From Pirellulales bacterium (GTDB lineage Bacteria; Planctomycetota; Planctomycetia; Pirellulales; JAICIG01): 8,418 nucleotides of DNA. Below, in pieces: positions 5,909-8,418 of this stretch. Within the stretch, counting starts at the first letter, position 1. Each line of letters starts with the position of its first letter. The DNA lies in NCBI GenBank assembly GCA_025924495.1, contig JAICIG010000358.1, positions 1-8,418 on the forward strand, in the 5' to 3' direction. The notes below the pieces were generated by a model. The model was not told the origin of the DNA. It saw only the letters and a list, made by a program, of their open reading frames with translations, and searched no databases. The position numbers and the translations under genes were made by a program.

Positions 5909-7672
5909 CTATTGCCCGGTGCGCGCGATATATTCGTCCACGATCCGCTCCAAAGCATCCAGCGGCACGGCGCCGTTTTCCAGCACGACGTCGTGAAACT
6001 GGCGAACGTCGAAACGCTCGCCGAGCTTGGCTTCGGCCTTGCGGCGGAGCTCGCGAATCTTCAGTTCGCCCGTTTTATAAGCCAGCGCCTGTCCCGGCCA
6101 GGCGATGTAGCGGTCCACCTCATTGACAATGTTCAGACGGGTGAGCGCCGTGTTGGCCGCCATGAATTCGATGGCTTGCTCTCGCGTCCAGCCGAGATAG
6201 TGCATGCCGGTGTCGACGACCAGCCGGCAGGCCCGCCACATTTCGTAACTGAGCCGGCCGAAATTGCTGTAGGGATCCTCATAAAAGCCGACCTCGAGTC
6301 CCAGACGCTCGGCATACAGGCCCCAGCCCTCGACGAAGGCGGTGAAGCCGGCGAATCGTTGAAAATCGGGCAAGTCTTCCAGCTCCTGCTGGCGCGCGAT
6401 CTGCAAATGGTGACCGGGCACCGCTTCGTGAAATGACAGCGCTTCGATCTCATACAGCGGCCGCGACTTGAGGTTGTAGGTATTCACGTAATAGAACCCG
6501 GCAATCGAACCGTCGCCAGCCGGAGGTTGATAGTACGCCGTGGTGGTGCTGGGAGCGATGAACGCCGGGATCTCGCGAATGCCGTAGGGCGTCCGCGGCA
6601 AGGTGGCGAACAATTTCGGTAGCTGGCCATCCATGCGTTTCAAGACGATGGCGACTTCTTTCAATAGCCGTTCCGGCGTTTCAACGTAAAACCTCGGATC
6701 GCTGCGCAGGAACTCGATGAAGGCGGCAAAATCTCCTGCGAAGCCGGTGCGAGAAATCGCCGTTTGCATTTCCTTGCGGATGCGAGCCACTTCGGCTTGT
6801 CCGACCTCGTGGACGGCTTCGGGGGTCGTGTCGAGCGTCGTGAACTGACGGACGCGGTGCTGATAGAATTGGCGTCCGTGGGGCAACGCCGAAGCCCCTA
6901 CTTGGCCGCGCGCGTGGGGGACGTATTCGTCGCGCATGAAGGCTAGAAATCGCCGATATCCCGGTACGACGCTGTCGATAATGGCCTGCCTGCCGGCTAC
7001 CGTCAGTCGTTTTTGATCTGCTTCCGTAAAGTCTTTGGGGTACTTGCTAAACGGTTGATAAAGCAGGCTCTGTTCAGGCTCTTCGACAATCTGCGCCTCA
7101 ATCGGTCGATCGTAACCTTCCAGCACGACGGCCGGCAGGACCATTCCCGCTTTCGACCCTGCCCGCATCAGATCGATATGGTCATCGGCGAACCGGCCGA
7201 ACGCCCGCAGGCGGCTAATGTAATTTTCATAATCTTTGACGCTCTTTAGTCTCGAATTCTTCGGCAGCTCGGCGAACTCGATGTGAAAGCCCGAGCGGTT
7301 CGTAATCGGCATCAGATGCGCCTGGAATTCATACTCGGCGATCTGATCGCGCCGCAGGCGTGCGAAGATGTCGTAACTTATTTGCTCTCGCGAGGTCAGC
7401 CGTTCTCGGTCGATCTGCTTGAGCCGCCGGACGAATTCGCGATCTTTTTCCAGCCGTCGCTCGAATTCGGCGACGGTTGCGCGCGGCAAGCGATCATCGT
7501 AGCGATGATCGCCCGTCTGGCTCGCGAACAGCGGGTCTGCCTGGAGATCAAATTCCCAAGAGTCGGCAAACAGACTTTGAAGTTGCTGGCTGCTGGTCTC
7601 GGCGGCCCGCGCGGGGACGAAATACAACGTTGCCGCGACCAGCGCAATCAAGATAGTAATGCAACGCTTCAA
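5909..7672 (-). CDS. Exported DUF885 family protein, putative zinc metallopeptidase
   Basis: The protein is 587 aa, the full length usual for DUF885. A signal peptide is clear: MKR, a hydrophobic core of about 16 residues, then VPARA with likely cleavage near residue 23. There is no lipobox cysteine, so the product should be periplasmic or secreted. The body is helical. The family hallmark HEAVPGHHLQ at 415-424 supplies the histidines and glutamate expected of a zinc site in a non-canonical HExxxGHH arrangement, followed by EGWGLYAE at 448-455, which carries the likely downstream ligand glutamate. Members are thought to be gluzincin-like carboxypeptidases or oligopeptidases, but the substrate is rarely known. 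The TTG start is set by GAGGAG 8 nt upstream. The gene stands alone on the minus strand, divergent from the gene at 8011. Confidence 0.92.
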   Translation of the reverse strand: MKRCITILIALVAATLYFVPARAAETSSQQLQSLFADSWEFDLQADPLFASQTGDHRYDDRLPRATVAEFERRLEKDREFVRRLKQIDRERLTSREQISYDIFARLRRDQIAEYEFQAHLMPITNRSGFHIEFAELPKNSRLKSVKDYENYISRLRAFGRFADDHIDLMRAGSKAGMVLPAVVLEGYDRPIEAQIVEEPEQSLLYQPFSKYPKDFTEADQKRLTVAGRQAIIDSVVPGYRRFLAFMRDEYVPHARGQVGASALPHGRQFYQHRVRQFTTLDTTPEAVHEVGQAEVARIRKEMQTAISRTGFAGDFAAFIEFLRSDPRFYVETPERLLKEVAIVLKRMDGQLPKLFATLPRTPYGIREIPAFIAPSTTTAYYQPPAGDGSIAGFYYVNTYNLKSRPLYEIEALSFHEAVPGHHLQIARQQELEDLPDFQRFAGFTAFVEGWGLYAERLGLEVGFYEDPYSNFGRLSYEMWRACRLVVDTGMHYLGWTREQAIEFMAANTALTRLNIVNEVDRYIAWPGQALAYKTGELKIRELRRKAEAKLGERFDVRQFHDVVLENGAVPLDALERIVDEYIARTGQ

Positions 7673-7680
7673 GTCTATTT

Positions 7681-7686
7681 CTCCTC
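7681..7686 (-). promoter_or_regulatory. Shine-Dalgarno site supporting the TTG start of the DUF885 gene
   Basis: CTCCTC on the plus strand reads GAGGAG on the minus strand, 8 nt before the TTG at 7670-7672. The signal peptide begins directly at that codon (M-K-R, then the hydrophobic core), so the rare start is well supported. Confidence 0.75.
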
Positions 7687-7889
7687 AGCAGGCGCACGGA
7701 TGTGAGAGAGTCCAACCTAACTCAGCCAATGCAGTACGGCAAATTGACGCTGGCAAATGTCGTCGCCGGATGAATACACTGCGGAGCGTCCGCGCGCCAA
7801 AAATCAATGCGTTGCGACTGCAACCCGGCGCTCGAAGCCAGCGCAGCTGAAGAAGTACAAAAGCTCTCGCGGCGCCGGTAAAAACACTG

Positions 7890-7895
7890 TATAAT
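7890..7895 (+). promoter_or_regulatory. Candidate -10 box (TATAAT) for the gene at 8011
   Basis: A perfect TATAAT, directly preceded by TG, lies about 115 nt before the TTG start. No good -35 hexamer is visible 16 to 18 nt upstream, so an activator or another sigma factor may be needed, or the box may be chance. Transcription from it would start near 7902 and include the inverted repeat at 7922-7940 in the leader. Confidence 0.45.
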
Positions 7896-7921
7896 CGGAA
7901 TCCGAGACAGGAGAAACACTG

Positions 7922-7940
7922 GACCTGGTTCGACCAGGTC
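7922..7940 (+). repeat. Perfect 8-bp inverted repeat between the -10 box and the ribosome site
   Basis: GACCTGGT (7922-7929) and ACCAGGTC (7933-7940) pair perfectly around TCG. An outer arm, ACACTGG against CCTGTGT (7915-7921 and 7942-7948), can extend the stem with one mismatch and a short bulge. No T run follows, so this is not a typical intrinsic terminator. An operator for a dimeric repressor or an RNA hairpin in the leader are both possible. Confidence 0.6.
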
Positions 7941-7996
7941 GCCTGTGTCAGGCTCGTACTCGGCGCTGCCGGAACAACGGCGTCGGGGCGGATACA

Positions 7997-8002
7997 GAGG
8001 AG
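7997..8002 (+). promoter_or_regulatory. Shine-Dalgarno site that sets the TTG start at 8011
   Basis: GAGGAG (AGAGGAG from 7996) ends 8 nt before TTG 8011-8013. The ATG at 8004 lies one base after the site, is in another frame and stops within about 35 codons, so it is not the start. Confidence 0.65.
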
Positions 8003-8010
8003 TATGGCGC

Positions 8011-8418
8011 TTGAGATCCATCAAATCCACGACCGTGCTGGATTACCATTTGGTATCCGGCTACGAAAAGTTGCAGCAAAAGCTGCTGTCGCCCAAGTTT
8101 GCCGACCGGCTGGATAAGCCGTTGGCGTTCTGGGCTCTCCCTGCCGATCGTCACCTGCCCTTGGCATTGGTAGGTCGCACTCTGCAAGAGCTGCTGGCCG
8201 AGCCATTTGAGGAAATCTATGGCACGCCCGGCATTGGTCCGAAGAAGATCAGCACGCTTCTTAAGCTGCTAAGTCGCGCCTCGCAGCCGCTGCCGCCCGG
8301 CGCCATTCCGCCGCCGCAGGAAGAGTTGCAAGACCTTGAGCCGGTCCCCACGCAGGTGCGGGGAGCGCGCTCGCCGATCGACGTTCGCAATGTTTCCGAA
8401 GTGCTATGGCTGACGTGG
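8011..8418 (+). CDS. Conserved-looking hypothetical protein with a helix-hairpin-helix-like segment (3' end outside window)
   Basis: The frame is open for 136 codons from TTG 8011 to the window edge. The N-terminus reads MRSIKSTTVLDYHLVSGYEK, followed by DRLDKPLAFWALPADRHLPL (about 32-51). Then a helical segment LVGRTLQELLAEPFEEI leads into TPGIGPKKISTLLKLL (72-87), where GIGPKK is the hairpin glycine motif of helix-hairpin-helix folds. The arrangement resembles the RNA polymerase alpha C-terminal domain or HhH DNA-binding modules. A proline- and glutamate-rich linker follows (about 93-115), and a new domain seems to start near SPIDVRNVSEVLWLTW. I recall similar proteins of unknown function in planctomycetes, but I cannot confirm this here. 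DNA or RNA-polymerase binding is an inference. No signal peptide or membrane segment is visible. A strong ribosome site supports the TTG start. Confidence 0.75.
   Translation, partial: MRSIKSTTVLDYHLVSGYEKLQQKLLSPKFADRLDKPLAFWALPADRHLPLALVGRTLQELLAEPFEEIYGTPGIGPKKISTLLKLLSRASQPLPPGAIPPPQEELQDLEPVPTQVRGARSPIDVRNVSEVLWLTW

Larger units (their letters stand above)
7673..8010. other. Divergent intergenic region between the DUF885 gene and the gene at 8011
   Basis: A 338-nt non-coding stretch with both flanking genes reading outward. Its right half holds a TATAAT box, a 19-nt inverted repeat and a Shine-Dalgarno site for the plus-strand gene, listed separately. AAACACTG occurs twice, at 7882-7889 and 7914-7921, 32 nt apart on the same strand. 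For the minus-strand gene I see only a poor candidate promoter (TTGCCG, 16 nt, TTAGGT, around 7703-7730). Confidence 0.6.

Noticed and set aside
5912..6436. Plus-strand open frame of 174 codons inside the DUF885 gene
   Set aside because: Antisense shadow of a gene with an intact HEAVPGHH motif; no independent start signal or domain.
8004..8100. ATG at 8004 as the start of the right-edge gene
   Set aside because: It is one base after the ribosome site and in a frame that stops soon after; the TTG at 8011 has ideal spacing and opens the long frame.
1..8418. CRISPR arrays, tRNA or rRNA genes, insertion sequences, attachment sites
   Set aside because: I looked for regular repeats, cloverleaf-like segments and transposase or integrase motifs by eye on both strands and saw none.

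Overview
The window looks like a chromosomal segment from a moderately GC-rich bacterium. A planctomycete (Pirellulales-like) is my best guess. The reasons are the N-terminal character of the protein starting at 8011, the PyrB variant reading APGP where most ATCases read HPGP, and short genes with TTG starts behind strong Shine-Dalgarno sequences. This placement rests on recollection of such proteins and not on a search.

Layout. (1) 1-757, plus strand: the last 65 codons of an AAA/SMC-like ATPase, overlapping by 8 nt a small TOPRIM-like protein. The pair resembles two-gene ATPase/TOPRIM nuclease modules (OLD-, PARIS- or RloB-type anti-phage logic) and is the most accessory-looking part. (2) 758-1522: no convincing intact gene. 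There are frame-broken coding-like stretches on the plus strand and a coding-like minus-strand frame with no start codon, which suggests decayed genes. (3) 1523-3824, minus strand: a compact pyrimidine operon, promoter-pyrB-pyrC, with TGATG overlap, encoding aspartate carbamoyltransferase and a class I dihydroorotase (steps 2 and 3 of UMP synthesis). (4) 3880-5507, minus strand: a small RbfA-like KH-fold protein coupled by ATGA to an RtcB RNA ligase, so two RNA-related proteins are translated together. (5) 5508-5908: non-coding apart from a 15-codon minus-strand ORF with a very good Shine-Dalgarno sequence. (6) 5909-7672, minus strand: an exported DUF885 metallopeptidase-like protein. (7) 7673-8010: divergent intergenic region holding a TATAAT box, a 19-nt inverted repeat and a strong Shine-Dalgarno sequence for (8) 8011-8418, plus strand: the start of a protein with a helix-hairpin-helix-like segment, running off the window.

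The best candidates for something undescribed are the ATPase/TOPRIM-like pair at the left edge and the translationally coupled RbfA-like/RtcB pair. No tRNA, rRNA, CRISPR array, insertion sequence or integrase was seen.
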